A stretch of 64,000 nucleotides of DNA from Hymenopus coronatus (Eukaryota > Arthropoda > Insecta > Mantodea > Hymenopodidae). The stretch is from contig CM060888.1 of assembly GCA_030762935.1 (NCBI GenBank), forward strand, positions 120,849,468 through 120,913,467, given 5' to 3'. Both the position numbers and the translations under genes were made by a program. Shown in pieces: positions 35,261 to 47,472 of the stretch; position 1 is the stretch's first letter, and each line of letters starts with the position of its first letter. The notes beneath the pieces are model-generated. The model was not told the origin of the DNA. It saw nothing but the letters and a program-made list of their open reading frames with translations, and did no database searches.

Positions 35261-36366
35261 TACACACACATACACACACACACACTCACACACACGCTCG
35301 CGCGCTACGACAACAGAACCACAGAACAATAAAAGAATAACTCTCTGTTATCAAATACGCACACACATACGCTCGCGCGCTACGCCAACAGAACCGCAGA
35401 ACAATAAAAGAAGAACTCTCTGATATCACACACACACACACACTCACACAGGCTCGCGCGCTACGACAACAGAACCACAGAACAATAAAAGAAGAACTCT
35501 CGTTTATCAAATACGCGCACACACACACACACACGCTCGCGCGCTACGCCAACAGAACCACAGAACAATAAAAGAAGAACTCTCTGTTATCAAATACGTA
35601 CACACACACGCTCGCGCGCTACGACAACAGAACCACAGAACAATAAAAGAAGAACTCTCGTTTATCAAATACGGCACACACACACACACGCTCGCGCGCT
35701 ACGCCAACAGAACCACAGAACAATAAAAGAAGAACTCTCTGTTATCAAATACGTACACACACACGCTCGCGCGCTACGACAACAGAACCACAGAACAATA
35801 AGAGAAGCACTCTCTGTTATCAAATACGCACACACACACGCTCGCGCGCTACGCCCGCAGAACCACAGAACAATAAAAGAACTCTCTGTTATCAAATACG
35901 CACACACATACGCTCGCGTGCTACGACAACAGAACCGCAGAACAATAAAAGAAGAACCCTCTGATATCACACACACACACACACAAACACGCTCGCGCGC
36001 TACGACAACAGAACCACAGAAAAATAAAAGAAGAACTCTCTGTTATCAAATACGCACACACACACACACACACACACACGCTCGCGCGCTACGCCAACAG
36101 AACCACAGAACAATAAAAGAAGAACTCTCTGTTATCAAATAGGTACACACACACGCTCGCGCGCTACGACAACAGAACCACAGAACAATAAAAGGAGAAC
36201 TCTCTGTTATCAAATACGCACACACACACGCTCGCGCGCTACGACAGCAGAACCACAGAACAATAAAAGAACTCTCTGTTATCAAATACGCACACACACA
36301 CACACACACACGCTCGCGTGCTACGACAACAGAACCGCAGAACAATAGAAGAAGAACCTTCTGATA

Positions 36367-36414
<48 letters not shown>

Positions 36415-37146
36415 CCGCGCGCTACGCCAACAGAACCACAGAACAATAAAAGAAGAACTCTCTGTTAACAAATACGCACACACACACGCTCGCGCGCTAC
36501 GACAACAGAATCACAGAACAATAAAAGAAGAACTCTCTGTTATCAAATACGCACACACACGCTCGCGCGCTACACCAACAGAACCACAGAACAATAAAAG
36601 AAGAACTCTCTGTTATCAAATACGCACACACACACACGCTCGCGCGCTACGACAACAGAATCACAGAACAATAAAAGAAAAACTCTCTGTTATCAAATAC
36701 GCACACACACACGCTCGCGCGCTACGACAACAGAACAATAAAAGAAGAACTCTCTGTTATCAAATACGCACACACACACACACACACACACGCTCGCGCG
36801 CTACGACAACAGAACCACAGAGCAATAAAAGAAGAACTCTCTGTTATCAAATATGCACACACACACGCTCGCGCGCTACGACAACAGAATCACAGAACAA
36901 TAAAAGAAGAACTCTATGTTATCAAATACGCACACACGCTCGCGCGCTACGCCAACAGAACCACAGAACAATAAAAGAAGAACTCTCTGTTATCAAATAC
37001 GCACACACACACACACACGCTCGCGCGCTACGACAACAGAATCACAGAACAATAAAAGAAGAACTCTCTGTTATCAAATACGCACACACACACGCTCGCG
37101 CGTTACGACAACAGAACAATAAAAGAAGAACTCTCTGTTATCAAAT

Positions 37147-37183
<37 letters not shown>

Positions 37184-37268
37184 CTCGCGCTACGACATCA
37201 GAACCGCAGAACAATAAAAGAAGAACCCTCTTATATCACACACACACACACATACACACACACACACT
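35261..37268. repeat. 2-kb minisatellite with CA and CGCGCG blocks
   Basis: About 25 tandem units, counted by the CTCGCGCGCTACG block, each roughly 72-90 bp. A unit is (CA)n, then CGCTCGCGCGCTACG, then ACAACAGAACCACAGAACAA, then TAAAAGAAGAACTCTCTGTT, then ATCAAATACG. Length variation comes mainly from the (CA)n part. Units alternate partly between ACGACAACAG and ACGCCAACAG (first seven units), suggesting dimeric higher-order expansion. Cys/Ser-rich open frames on either strand are by-products of the period and not genes. Confidence 0.95.
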
Positions 37269-37609
37269 TGCACTCACAACTACTCCCACATATTCACACA
37301 TATAGATTATTCAAACACCAAATAAGTCTATACAATATGTACACAAAATATTTGATCTCTTAGTGCACGAGCTTCCATTAAGTATGTGCCCGGGCTTGGC
37401 TGTTTAGAATCAAATCCCAATATATAATGTACATAATGCATTAGCAGACTCACAATTAGAAGTAACATGTATATAAAGTGTAACATGAAGAAGTTTGTTT
37501 ACAAATACAGAATATTATGAATGATTATATTACATAATAACTGCATAAATTACATAAATGCGATTTAGCATTAGCATTATTAAATGTTTTAGACTTATCA
37601 TTTAAAGGC
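37269..37609. other. AT-rich spacer after minisatellite
   Basis: No gene recognised. May hold the innermost, most diverged part of the right inverted-repeat arm. Confidence 0.4.
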
Positions 37610-38225
37610 AACGCAATTAAATGTGATTTTGTTTCTTCATAATATGGTATGAATTATAAAATTTAAGACAAATATCGGTTTTCGTACTTGACGCACTTTA
37701 ACTACTAAATTAATTGAAGTTACAGGCTTGTTAATAGGCACCTTTCCAGACTCAAAATGAATCACAAGCTGCAATTCTTCAAAACTTACCTCAACATTTC
37801 ATACTGTTTCGCAAAAGCACATTAAATAAAACTATCATATTATTTTTTCTTTTTGAAAACAATGTTTCAATTTTTATAAATAAACCATTACATTTTGAAA
37901 AGTCAAAATTTTTAGAGAGGAAGAAAAGTAATAATTTCCCCCCACTAATTTGGATCATATAAACATATACTATAACAGATCTATTTGTAAGCCCTTCTGC
38001 TGTAAAACTGGATTTTAGTATGTGAATATTTCTAAAAATTGTATCACGTAGCTCATTTTTATTAGAAAAATTAATTAAGACAATAAATTATTTAAATAAC
38101 TATACAAGCTAGAATTTTTATACATGGCAAAATATCACTATTATTGTGTTTATAAACTGATATGAATAATAAGATATATTAGATATTGTGGATTTTCCAA
38201 ATTTCACTGATGTCTACCTGAAGGT
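37610..38225 (-). repeat. Right arm of 4.3-kb inverted repeat
   Basis: The complement of this stretch follows the left arm (33945-34555) block by block. The clearest anchor is TAGAATTTTTATACATGGC (38111-38129) against GCCATGTATCAAAATTCTA on the left. A second anchor is the TTTCCAGACTCAAAATGAATC region near 37742-37762. No coding sequence. Confidence 0.76.
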
Positions 38226-38940
38226 AAGAATAATATGGCATTATTATTTAAAAATAATTGTATAATGTTTATAAAGGCTTATTAATAGCATTGGGCTACT
38301 AATACCATACTAATTTTCAGTTGGAGTTATTAAGAAATAGGCACAGTAAAGTTTTAACAAGTTTCATAACTTTTTCATGTTTTATCTGAGAAAAAATGCT
38401 AATTACACTGGAATTCATTTTCTACTTTATTATTTTCAAATGGAAAAATACTTTCATAGCTCCTTAACTTCGTAAATAATTCTTAATTAGTTTGAGTTGA
38501 AAATATGCCCTTCTTAAGTAATAAGATATTTTTAAATAAAGAAGAACCGTTTGGTAAATATTTTGGTCCGAGTGTTTTATTTCCAGCCTGTCAATCACGT
38601 CGCTAAAAGATTGAAGCGATAACAAAATTCTATTACATTGGATTTTTACCCCTTTCTCATGAAAACCTGAGTGACTTTGGTGGGCCGCCCTTAATCGGAT
38701 CTATATCGATTGTTATTATCGTCAGATGTGACGGCCGGACGAAAGGATGGATGGGTCGAGGGTCGGTAGTACGATGTCAGCTGATTGCAGCCACAGGGGA
38801 CAGGCGTGATCCGGTGTGGTCATCTAACGCATTCAACCGTCCAAACGATTGGGTTACCCCCTCCACCTGGTGATCGGTTTTAAGCTCTGGGCAAAATAAA
38901 GTATTGGCTTACTTTTAACGCGAACGTAAAGGGGACAAGG

Positions 38941-38971
<31 letters not shown>

Positions 38972-39440
38972 AGAAAGAGAGAGAAACACGGGTGATGATT
39001 TTGAGGATTTGGGGTGAGATGAGAGGGAAGGGAAAATGGAAAGTTTAGTCACGGTGAAACGATCGCTTTTGGGTCGTTACGTATCCCGTTCAAACACAGA
39101 CCCTTTTCATTTCAATTTACTTGATGTTTCGATAATATAGCAATTTGGTGGGAGGGAAAAAAAACGATGAGTTGGAAACGTCGGAGAAGGGTTCATTTGA
39201 AGAATCAATAAAATCAACATCTACTGCTGAGAACAAATTGTCTGTAGGGATAACCGCTTACTGCATTTTTTTTCATTCGCTTTTATGCAAAAACGATTTA
39301 GGGATACTTATTTAAGAAAAGATGTTTTCTTTGGAATGTATATATGCATATCCGTTGAGACTTGAGCGTAAAAGTGACGGGCAACATTTTTAGCAAAAGT
39401 GAGAATATTTTTTTATTTAAAGATTATTTAGATAGTACCT
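38226..39440. other. Unassigned sequence with A30 run
   Basis: 38640-38940 is GC-richer (GACGGCCGGACGAAAGGATG and onward). It ends directly in 30 A residues (38941-38970), which suggests a retroposed polyadenylated or SINE-like sequence. No box motifs or duplication were secured. The rest is AT-rich. Confidence 0.45.
38941..38970. repeat. Poly(A) run of 30
   Basis: Thirty uninterrupted A after GGGGACAAGG, followed by CAGAAAGAGAGAG. It may be the tail of a plus-strand retroposon occupying roughly 38640-38940. Confidence 0.9.
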
Positions 39441-40431
39441 TCAGAACGTGAAGGTGATAACTCGGCGGTGGAGTGCGTAGGCCCCGGGTTCGATTTTAAC
39501 CGACCTCTTAGGTTTTCGTGATTTACTTGGTCTATTGGCGAATGCTTGATGGTTTCTAGTAGCACAAATTTGTTTCTCCAATTTCACTTTTATAACATTT
39601 CTTCTAATGTTTTTGTTAACTTTTGTTGCCACTTCTTTAACTTTAACGTGATTTCGCTTAACCTTCTATTGCAGCTAATTGTTGCTTTATTTTAATTTTT
39701 TCCCAGCTACCTCCCTCACTGTATTTCTTTGTTTGCTGTTTGTGTTTCAGATTCTAATTTCTAGTTCCTACTTCATTTTTTCACTTTTTATTTTTAATTT
39801 CCCTCAATTTTCTGTTTCCTGTACTTGATTTCCTTGCTAGTTCTTCTCTCAATTTTATGTTTTTATATCTGATATCTCTGCTATCTCTCAATTTTCTACT
39901 TTATACTTCTTATTTCTTTGGTGTTTCGTCCCTCAGTTTTCTACTGCCTATTTCAGATTCTTCTGCTTGTTCCTCCTTAAATTTCTAGTTTCTATTTTAG
40001 ACTTTTCACTAACTTGTCTAATTTCTTTCTTAATCTGTTCTATATTTTCTTTATTTTCTCTCCTAAAATTACTAAATCCCCTTTTCTCCTTCAATGCTTC
40101 GCTATTGATTTCTAGCTTCTTTTCTAGTTCCTGTTATCTCTTTTCTATTTTCTCATTTCATGTTCTGATTCTCGTCTTTAATTCCTTTTCCAGCTGCTGT
40201 CCTATTTTATGATTCTCCTCTTTCATGCTTGTTAACATACATCATTGCCCTGAAATCACTTCCTCCCATTCCTGAATTGCCTATTATTGTGCCTGACTTC
40301 TGAGTTATTCTGCTCATATCGAGTATCTTTTTTTGTTTGTACTCCCCTATTGTACAATTTTTCTGACGACGACTACTTTCTTCCTTATCAATTTCCATTA
40401 ATTCTACTGAATCCTTTTCTCTAACAATCAC
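39441..40431 (-). pseudogene. Decayed coiled-coil coding relic
   Basis: On the minus strand a 74-codon frame (40431 to 40207) is rich in Lys, Glu and Arg. It shifts frame near its end into a second frame beginning MKEENHKIGQQLEKELKTR (about 40229 downward). That frame continues, with in-frame stops, through charged stretches such as QELEKKLEINSEALKEK, NKENIEQIKKEIRQVSEKS and KIETRNLRRNKQKN. A further 63-codon basic frame ends at 39441. The sustained Lys/Glu-rich heptad-like pattern over several broken frames looks like an old coiled-coil protein, plausibly a LINE ORF1 or gag-type protein. I recognise no specific family, and the low-complexity composition could mislead. Confidence 0.45.
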
Positions 40432-42059
40432 TTACCGATCACCGCTAAGCAGGGGAAGAGCCTAGCGCTCACTACGGTTACTGTAGCAAGATAACTTGAA
40501 GCGCTCAACTCAAAGTATCCTTTCCGTTTGGTAACTTCTCAGAAATGGCTTATGTGCTTTATCAGCAACCATTTAAGCGTCACACTAATTTGATGAATTT
40601 AACCTTTTGCCAAATTAGTTTTCTTATTTACTGAGATTTGTGTAACTTAATTACCTTTATTTCTAGGTCTTGGAGCCAAATGCTTCTTCCAACGAAACCT
40701 GCCTTTCCTAATGACTTCTTACATGGCAATTGATTTTGTAAGTGCTCTTTAAGCATTATGCTTCACTAACGACTTAATTACACCACGACGTAACTTATTA
40801 TTTTTACTTCATTCGTTGATTTTATTATATAAAGATATTTATCGCAATAATAGCTATTTTTCCCCCCTAGTTATTTAAAAATGACTACTTATTTAACACT
40901 AATAGTGATATATCATCTTTCTCTAAGTGAATTTCAATGATTTATAAATGATAGTGATGTGGAATAATTATCTTTCATGGTTTCTCACTTTAGAATTTAT
41001 GACTACCATTGAGACAGATCTTTACTAATAGGAAGAAACGAGAACCAGTTCATACTGCTTATATTTTAGAGCTCCAGTGCATTATGGAGAAACTTCTTTC
41101 ACCAATTAGAGAACAGTTCAGAATTGCAGAAAGAAAACTTTCAAAAGAAGTTTCAATAAGAATTACAAATATCTGCAAACAAGAAGCTTATGCCATTTGA
41201 AGGAGCTCTCAAGTGACATGGTAGTTGACAAATTTAAAATAGGGAAGCAAAGCAGAAGAATCGGGGTCTCTATTGAAAAATAAGAGTCATAAGGACAAAG
41301 AGTAACGAAAGAAGAACGACGAACTGTACAAAGATGTCAGACAGACACAATACAAAAATCACCAAACAAACGAACAACAGAAAAGAACGAGAAGAGTAAA
41401 AAGAATTCCTAACAGATCCGTACACACACGAGAGACAGGCGATGTTTTCTGAAGCGTGTGACACATCTTTGGTATTTTCTGAAATAAATCTATTGTTCGG
41501 CGCGGTGAAGGATTATTCTTGTTGCCCTGCAGAGAGACAGTTGACTGAGAATATAAACCAGGAAACTTCACTGCCTTCTTGCGATTTGCATGTCATGTGT
41601 GGTCGGGCGGTCTCGTCAGAGCGGATTCTCCTGCTCTGGAAATCCAGGACACACGTAAAAAAGCGCATATCCGCCAGCGAGAGGTAGTTACAATCGAAAG
41701 CTGTAAAATGTGGTGCTAAACAGTCTCTTCCTGCTTCTTCAGCTGCCATAAAACCAACACAGAAGCTGAAAATATTACATTAGCAAACGCAATTCCTCTT
41801 GAGGTAAAATTATTTTAAAATCTTCAATTTTATGGCAATAACTTGATAATCTACCAAAGTTGGGTGTTATATGTATTTGCAATGTGTATATGTTTGTGTA
41901 AAGGAACAGTAAAACCAGTAATCATACAGTAAATTTAGGGGGGGGGGAATGTAAACAGGGGATACAGCGCCGGAATTCTGATTAAAAAAAAAAAAAAGGA
42001 AAAAAAGTGTTTTGTAGACTTCGACTACTATTGTGAAAATGATGCTATGAAATGCTATC
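40432..42059. other. Unassigned sequence
   Basis: Contains short frames at 41009-41200 (63 codons, charged) and 41442-41687 (81 codons) without nameable domains. A 41940-41948 G run and an A-rich run at 41984-42006 are present. No gene supported. Confidence 0.42.
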
Positions 42060-42880
42060 ATCAACAGTCTGAAGCATTTCGTTTACAGGACTTTCCTTAC
42101 TTGTTCTACAAAAAAGCTGTTTTTACAATAGATTACTATTCTTTGTATATCATGCTAATCGAGTTAAGTATTAATAAAATTGTCCTTTCTTTCTTTCTTG
42201 TAAGTAGAAGGGAAATAAAGAAATACATTAGCGTTAAATTCAAATAATTTAATATCTCTCACTATGCATTTGACATTAAAATTCGGTTCTCTTTACATTG
42301 CCAGGAATAAAAAGAGATATGAAGCGACTGACAACTGCTCGTTTGAGAAAAGTTTAAGCATTTTAAAATTGAAAATATAAAGAGGAAATATCTTGGAATA
42401 GTTATAGTTATATGTCGTATATATATATATATATATATTGTATACCACATAAATTTGTGTTTTTACGAGATATCGATTTTTGGTGTACCATTTTCCCAGA
42501 AAATTCATAAAATACATTTAGTTTCACAGGTAAATACATTAAATATATGATATTTTTATAAAACTATTAGAACCATTTTTGAGAAAAGCAAAGCTTTCGA
42601 AATTACTTCCACATAAAAGGTAGTTTGGGATGGGAAGATTTTTCTTAAAATCTTTGGGTCGTATCTTTGGAATATCCAGACATTAATTAACAAGTTTGAT
42701 AATTTAAACTATTTTTGGTTTTTGAGTTATCTTATTCACAGACACAAACAAACACACCATAACCTACACATGTGCCTTTTTCTAAAAATGCTGTTCTTAC
42801 AAGGACCGCAAAACGTGTATTTACAGTGAAATTTCAGTTTGGAATTTTTGGATGGGATGCAATACCTTTATTGTTCGACA
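42060..42880 (+). mobile_element. Family A, near full length
   Basis: The start is eroded (GGACTTTCCTTACTTG). Then come CATGCTAATCGAG, TTGTAAGTAGAAGGGAAATA, an (AT)n tract at 42418-42439, TTGTGTTTTTACGAGATATCG, AGGTAGTTTGGGATGGGAAG, and TACAGTGAAATTTCAGTTTGG. The hairpin end is lost. The (AT)n tract is in the same place as in the copy at the window start, so these two may share a subfamily. Confidence 0.77.
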
Positions 42881-43189
42881 TTTCCATTACAGATTTTCAC
42901 ACACATGTTTGGTTTGTTTTTATATGCTATTAATCTTTGCATTATTCCTTAAAACATCACGTACTAATAGACATTAAATAATTACATTGATTTTACACAG
43001 TTTTTGAAATTTGTTTCCGTAGATCAATAGCATATACACATTGAACATATCTAGTTTAAGTAATAATTCTCTTTTAGCTATAATACATCATACCATATAA
43101 AGACAAAAGCTATCGTCTCATAGCATATGTATAGGCGCCACCTATAACAGCAGCGGGTGTAGAATTACTTAATGTGTTTTAATGTTGCA
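42881..43189. other. AT-rich spacer
   Basis: Lies between family A and the trinucleotide array. No features recognised. Confidence 0.5.
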
Positions 43190-44554
43190 TCATACTACCA
43201 CTACTACCACTACTACTATTACTACCACTACTACTACCACTACCAGTACTACTACTACCACTACCACTACTACTACTACCACTACCTTTACTACTACTAT
43301 TACTACCACTACTACCACTACTACTACCACTACTACTACCACAACTACTACCACTACTACTACCACTACTACCACTACCACTACTACTACCATTACTACT
43401 ATTACTACCACTACTACCACTACCGCTACTACTACCACTACTACTACCACTACTACTACCACAACTACTACCACTACTACTACCACTACTACCACTACCA
43501 CTACTACTACCACTACTACTACCATTACTACTATTACTACCACTACTACCACTACCGCTACTACTACCACTACTACTACCACTACTACTACCACTACTAC
43601 TACCACTACCACTACTATTACTACCACTACTACTACCACTACCGCTACTACTACCACTACTACTACTACCACTACCACTACTATTACTACCACTACTACT
43701 ACCACTACCGCTACTACTACCACTACTACTACCACTACTACTACCACTACCACTACTATTACTACCACCACTACTACCACTAATACTACTACCACCACTA
43801 CTACTACCACTACTACTACTACCACTACTACTACCACTACTACTACTACCACCACTACTACTACTACCACTACTACTACTACCACTAATACTACTTCCAC
43901 CACAACTACTACTCCACTACTACTACTACCACTATTACTACTACCACTACTACTACTACTACCACTACTACCACTACTACTACCACTACTACCACTACTA
44001 CTACCACTACTACTAATACCACTACTACTACCAATATTACTACTACTACTACTACCACTACTACTACTACCACAACTACTACTACTACCACTACTACTAC
44101 TACCACTACTACCACAACTACTACTACTACTACCACTACTACCACTACTACTACCACTACTACTACCACTACTACTACCACTACCACAACTACTACTACT
44201 ACCACTACTACCACCACTACTACTACTACCACTACTACTACCACTACTACCACTACTACCACTACTACTGCCACTACTAGTATTACTACTATCACCCCAC
44301 AACTACTACTGCCACTACTAGTATTACTACTACTACCACTACCACCATACCTACTACTACCACTACTACTACTACTACTACTGCTACCATTACTACTACT
44401 ACCACTACTACTACTACTGCTACTACTACTGCTACAATTACTACTACCACCAATACTACAACTACTACTGCTACCACCACTACTACTAATACTACTACCA
44501 CTACCACAACCACCTCTACTACTACTACCACTACTATTATTACTACTACTAGCA

Positions 44555-44599
<45 letters not shown>

Positions 44600-44640
44600 T
44601 CACTACTAATACTACTACCACCACTACCACTACTACTAGT
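43190..44640. repeat. 1.45-kb ACT/ACC trinucleotide array
   Basis: Nearly pure period-3 sequence made of CTACTACCA-type units with occasional ATT, GCT and ACA units. Higher-order copies are visible. The block from ACAACTACTACCACTACTAC at 43341 recurs at 43461 (offset 120). The block starting ACTACTATTACTACCACTAC at 43611 recurs at 43677 (offset 66). All six frames are open over long stretches (poly-Thr, poly-Tyr/His, poly-Val, poly-Ser), which is expected from the repeat and gives no evidence of a protein. Confidence 0.96.
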
Positions 44641-44701
44641 AAAAATAATAATAATTATTCTAATAATAATGACAATAATAATAATAGTAATAATAATAAT
44701 T
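44638..44701. repeat. (AAT)n tract
   Basis: AATAATAATAATTATTC and further AATAAT units continue directly from the ACT array, a change of motif at the array edge. Confidence 0.88.
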
Positions 44702-45968
44702 TTTGTGATATGGATGCTCTCTCCAAAGAGCATCAGGATACGAGTTTTTTTTTTTTTTTTAATTGCTTCATTTGTATAGCTCCCTTTAGTTTAACCTAAT
44801 GTTCTGAACCTAAAATTTCACAAGTGAAAGCCCCCGATATGGTACGAAGTTGTGGCTCACATTTAGGTATATAGTAAACGCAACATTGAGGAATGAAGAA
44901 AAAAATAAACTTTGTACAATTTATCCGCTAATATAAAATTTAACCCAATTTTATTTCCTTCTTATAAGCATTTGTTTTCCGTTCTTATACCTCTAATCCT
45001 TCCAGGTTTGTATGTTTAGAGAGAATAAAATGTTAGTTTTTCTGTATCAAGTGGCGAACCTTTATTAGTGAGGTCAGATATATTATTGAAATGGTGATAT
45101 AAATTACCCTATCATTGTTAAATATGAATTTAACTTTAAGCTAAATCTAAGCTTAACTATAAACATTCATTATTAAATCTTGCTTATTGGCTAGAATAAT
45201 AGAAACATATTTCATTTACTTCTAACATGCAACGCCCTAATTGCAAGATATTATGATGCCGAAGATTGAGCATTTAGAAAGGGAAGAGTTTGTTGACTTT
45301 TGACCGCTGCAGATGAGGAAAGCGTGGCCGACGCTTGCTGAGATATACTTGTGTCTTTATCTTTCAAAACTTATATTTTGTTTCAAAACGAGAGGGAATA
45401 TGCTTCTTCGGGAATGTAGATAATGACCAAACTTCCTTCTGGCATTCTCGCGCCACTCTGCCACTTTCAGATGCCCATATTCCTGCTGGCAGAGCCGACA
45501 GCAATAAAAACAGAAGGAGCTGGAGAAGAAAAGAGAGAAAGGAATATAAAAACATAATCGGAACTTGAATAATAAAAGAAAACACGAAGGGATAGAAGAA
45601 TAGACTGTCATCTATTTTTATTATAAACTTGTCAGCTTCCGCTAGAAGTCAGCACCAGCAGCGATGCCAAGTTTCTGCCTCTTTATCTCCGGGCAGGGAA
45701 AAGGATGCTGATGTCAGGTTTCAAGTCTAGCTGTCATTCGTATTCATAATATTATTATACACGTGCGGCTCCGCCTGACGAACCCCTTCTCCCTCCCCTT
45801 CGCTCCTGTCTGTTGCCACAGATTTCACACACTCCGCATCTTACCGCACACGTTCGAACATTCACATTTTCTGTTAGAGTTATATAAACTGTAATATGTT
45901 GGCATGGAATCTCTTAAGGCAAACCTCGGGATAGAACTTATATACTAAACGTTTTTAAATACAGCTGC
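44702..45968. other. Unassigned sequence
   Basis: A T run lies at about 44745-44760. Frames at 45335-45568 (plus) and 45357-45611 (minus) overlap and have no recognisable motif. No gene supported. Confidence 0.42.
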
Positions 45969-46464
45969 TGACAACATTACCTAATGCAGTTAGTTGAGTC
46001 AATAATACATATTATTACAAACGTCTTTATTGATTCAAAATGTAGTTACAAATAAAACTTTAAATTCATTGCTGCAAAAATGCATTCGTCGCGTAGACAG
46101 TTTATGCCTGCACGTCATCTATGGCTCGCGCACCACTGCCGCTAACTCATGGCTCAGTGCAATTCACAACACATTACTCAACTGCAATTCTTCCTCCTTT
46201 TATAGCGAGAAAATGAAGTCACTGACTCTCTAGAATTTTATTGAAAGCACTAGAAACCAAGGCTTGTAGAAACATCTCGAATATCGGGAAGAATCAAGAT
46301 GTCGTGAGAAGAAATTCGGGTTCCAAAGGATCCTGTAGCGGCTCGCCGTTGTTTATTCATACAACTGCTATGTCTCACATTCGAGCTCCACCGCCGCATA
46401 CCAAAGCGAACATGAGAGCGATCACATACCGAACGCAGAATCACGATATTTTAGACTGCCGACA
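45969..46464 (-). mobile_element. LTR-like element A (solo LTR candidate)
   Basis: On the minus strand it begins TGTCGGCAGTCTAAAATATC. A TATA-like CTCGCTATAAAAGG (46197-46210) and, about 170 bp further, CAATAAAG (complement 46025-46032) follow. It may end GGTAATGTTGTCA. TG...CA termini plus TATA plus AATAAA match LTR organisation. It shares AACTGTCTACGCGACGAATG and adjoining sequence with the element at 32.65-33.06 kb. No target duplication was found and no gag-pol sequence adjoins, so solo-LTR status is inference. Confidence 0.62.
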
Positions 46465-46603
46465 CTAAAAGTAAAAGTTTTAATATGAGCCGCTCATACT
46501 AGAAATTAAAGATTACGACTGGACTGGGAGCAATTGCCTATACAAAGCTTGTTCTGTGTCATTGTTTACAATCGTAGGTTTTGTATAAATAAAACTATTT
46601 AAA
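46465..46603. other. Short spacer
   Basis: No features recognised between the LTR-like element and the family A fragment. Confidence 0.5.
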
Positions 46604-46905
46604 ATCTGATGTGTTCCATTCACATGACTTTTTCTACCTTTTCCGCGAACTATTGTTACAAAAGATTATTCTTCTATCTAGTTCATACTAATCCAAATAA
46701 ATATTAGTAAAATAGTCTAATAACTTAGCTCCTTCTAAGCAGAAAGAAAATAAAGGAATACACTATACAAAAGCGATTTTAATTTTTTTAAAAGTTACCT
46801 CTATGCAATGAAATTCAAATTAGGTTCTCTTCGCATCACCAGGAGTAAAATAAAAGAGATGCCTTTCATTGCGTATTTTAACGATATCTATAAATTTCGT
46901 GTGAT
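46604..46905 (+). mobile_element. Family A start-half fragment
   Basis: Has a well-preserved start, ATCTGATGTGTTCCATTCAC and ATGACTTTTTCTACC, then TAGTTCATACTAATCC, GCTCCTTCTAAGCAG and GCATCACCAGGAGTAAAA. The homology ends near 46905, and the 3' half is absent. Confidence 0.8.
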
Positions 46906-47137
46906 AAATATTCTATCTACAATGCTAAATGTATTTAATTGCTTTCTAATTTCGCTCCTTATTTTATACTTAAGAGTCACTCGTGCCAAGGGACGTCAGG
47001 ATATCATCTCTACCGCATCAATTCTTCTTTTCTGTGATCAGTTCTATGCTCAGTTTTAACAGGCATGTGTTAAAACACGTCAATACTTTATTAAACTTTA
47101 AGTAGTGTACTCCTTAGAATTTTATATTTTAATGTTT
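46906..47137. other. AT-rich spacer
   Basis: No features recognised. Confidence 0.45.
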
Positions 47138-47234
47138 GGTGACAGACATTTCAATTACAGAAGGGGGAGCAGCTGGTCAAATCCGTAAATTCGCCAGAGC
47201 ATAGGTGCAGATATAAGACATTTCATGCTCCATT
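47138..47234 (+). repeat. 97-bp direct repeat, copy 1
   Basis: GGTGACAGACATTTCAATTA through CAGCTGGTCAAATCCGTAAA to TTCATGCTCCATT. It recurs at 48840-48936 with four substitutions and no indel by my count. It looks like a recent duplication or two copies of an unrecognised repeat. Confidence 0.9.
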
Positions 47235-47472
47235 TTCGTGTTCCTTGATGGCTTATTTTCCCACACTTCTATTAAATATATTATACATTTAATATATATG
47301 TTATCTTTCCATCTATAAAGGACATTATACCCTAAAAATTAAAAGTAATTACTTGTTCTATTGTTTGATTATTAATGAAAATTTTGCATTTCATGTGATT
47401 CTTCCCTCAAAAGGCAATCTGTTCCGTTTTCATTTCTGATATCTTCAAATTACACTATTTTATTAATTTTTG
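47235..47472. other. AT-rich spacer
   Basis: Nothing recognised apart from a TTAAATATATTATACATTTAA near-palindrome at about 47273-47293. Confidence 0.45.

Noticed and set aside
35286..36345. Cys/Ser-rich repetitive frames on the minus strand (RSARACVC-type repeats)
   Set aside because: Produced by the minisatellite period. The same motif appears in several frames and breaks when (CA)n length changes, so there is no selection for a frame.
35261..37268. Possible CRISPR-like array (repeated blocks with spacers)
   Set aside because: The intervals between conserved blocks are just (CA)n and no unique spacers exist. The context is eukaryotic and no cas-like genes are present. This is a minisatellite.
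43182..44321. 379-codon poly-Thr/Leu open frame and matching long frames on the other strand
   Set aside because: It coincides with the ACT/ACC array. All frames are open because the repeat contains almost no stop triplets. No start context, domain or non-repetitive part.
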